From assembly GCA_016714005.1 (NCBI GenBank), contig JADJOA010000007.1, positions 196,784 to 260,783 of the forward strand: a stretch of 64,000 bases of DNA, read 5' to 3'. A program made the position numbers and the translations under genes. The stretch is from Bacteroidota bacterium (GTDB lineage: Bacteria > Bacteroidota > Bacteroidia > AKYH767-A > OLB10). The notes beneath the pieces are model-generated. The model had not been told where the DNA came from, ran no database searches, and worked only from the letters and a program-made list of their open reading frames with translations. Shown piece after piece: positions 63,543 to 64,000 of the stretch; within the stretch, counting starts at the first letter, position 1, and each line of letters begins with the position of its first letter.

Positions 63543-64000
63543 ATGGATCGTTTTTTTGGATTAATAGGTATAGTCGCCATTTTGGGTTTATCATACCTTA
63601 TGTCAAACAACCGTAAGGCAATTAACAAACGTGTGGTTTTTAGCGGGCTTGCATTGCAGTTGGGGCTGGCGCTGTTTATTTTAAAAACATCTGTTGGACA
63701 ACTTATATTTCAAAAGCTTGCCGATTTTATAACACTCATTCTTGACTTTGCTATAAAAGGTGGCGAGTTTGTGTTTGGCGCATTGGTAAAAAAAGAAATT
63801 ATGGATCAGATATTTGGTCCTGCCAACTCATTTATATTTATGTTTAAGATAATGCCAACCATCATTTTTGTGGCAGTGTTAGTAAGCATAGCCTACCACG
63901 TTGGCTTGATGCAACGCATTGTTTCTGTTTTTGCAAAAGGAATGAAATGGATAATGAATGTAAGCGGTGCTGAAGCATTGTCAAACGTTTCAAGCGCATT
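63543..64000 (+). CDS. CNT-family nucleoside transporter, N-terminal part (cut by window end)
   Basis: 152 codons are visible, open to the window end. 'MDRFFGLIGIVAILGLSYLM', 'RKAINKRVVFSGLALQLGLA' and 'FAIKGGEFVFGALVKKEIM' are followed by 'IFMFKIMPTIIFVAVLVSIA' and 'KWIMNVSGAEALSNVSSA'. This order of helices and the 'GAEALSN' segment are characteristic of NupC/CNT concentrative nucleoside transporters, which are ion-coupled and act in the inner membrane. The rest (about 270 residues) lies outside the window. Confidence 0.9.
   Translation, partial: MDRFFGLIGIVAILGLSYLMSNNRKAINKRVVFSGLALQLGLALFILKTSVGQLIFQKLADFITLILDFAIKGGEFVFGALVKKEIMDQIFGPANSFIFMFKIMPTIIFVAVLVSIAYHVGLMQRIVSVFAKGMKWIMNVSGAEALSNVSSA

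Noticed and set aside
1..64000. Programmed frameshifting or stop-codon reassignment as an explanation for broken genes
   Set aside because: Breaks are single-base slips in both directions, mainly in homopolymers, in unrelated genes. Many other genes use ordinary TAA, TAG and TGA stops correctly.
1..64000. tRNA, rRNA or other known RNA genes
   Set aside because: I looked for TPsiC-arm sequences and cloverleaf-like segments in the intergenic regions and saw none. A covariance search would settle it.

Overview
The window is a chromosomal segment of a Bacteroidota bacterium, most like the Chitinophagales/Sphingobacteriia side of the phylum. This is judged from low-to-moderate GC, seven or more secreted proteins ending in Por/type IX secretion (T9SS) sorting domains of the 'YPNPA...' kind, promoter-like TAnnTTTG boxes, and Bacteroidota-type genes (PadR-PspC, grpE-dnaJ, split pntA, corA-priA). 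No rRNA, tRNA or CRISPR was recognised.

About twenty genes are broken by one or more single-base frameshifts, usually in homopolymers, including housekeeping genes that should be intact (priA, dnaJ, accA, hutU, pntA, pntB). I read these mostly as sequencing or assembly indels and annotate each gene as one unit spanning the breaks; a few may be true pseudogenes.

Layout. 1-6.5 kb: a secreted SnoaL-like protein, a PadR-PspC envelope-stress pair, a poorly coding stretch with orphan open frames, a kelch-type T9SS protein and an RDD membrane protein. 6.6-16.5 kb: mtgA, priA and corA; a methyltransferase; a three-gene operon of a lipoprotein serine protease and two paralogous secreted proteins; and a secreted orphan. 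16.6-23.4 kb: one very large hybrid NRPS/PKS gene, A-PCP-KS-AT-ACP-aminotransferase, with an A-domain pocket that reads as proline. It stands alone and stops where a condensation domain would be expected. 23.5-28.2 kb: a giant GEVED/Ig-like T9SS protein. 28.5-30.4 kb: grpE-dnaJ. 30.5-32.2 kb: an array of 22-bp repeats leading into an unknown gene.

32.2-40.3 kb: a tandem family of T9SS proteins (three beta-propeller-repeat proteins and one GEVED-type protein). A C-terminal remnant lies at one edge, an N-terminal remnant at the other, and inverted copies of a GC-rich 72-bp element lie outside both. 40.5-42.8 kb: an AAA+ ATPase with an unusual repeat-rich N-terminus. 43-50.8 kb: hutU, a T9SS lysyl-oxidase-like protein, an MBL-fold hydrolase with a small partner, and the three-gene proton-translocating transhydrogenase. 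50.8-57.4 kb: a ~2,200-residue T9SS surface protein with a LamG domain, a glycosidase-like region, about eleven Ig-like repeats and three FN3 domains. 57.8-59.5 kb: an IS1182-like element. 59.5-64 kb: accA with a GNAT and a DinB/YfiT-type gene, another T9SS protein, and the start of a CNT nucleoside transporter cut by the window edge.

The least ordinary parts are the orphan proline-type NRPS/PKS-aminotransferase, the paralog array with its bounding repeats, the 22-bp repeat array, the YD-like/AAA+ protein and the copper-oxidase-like secreted protein.
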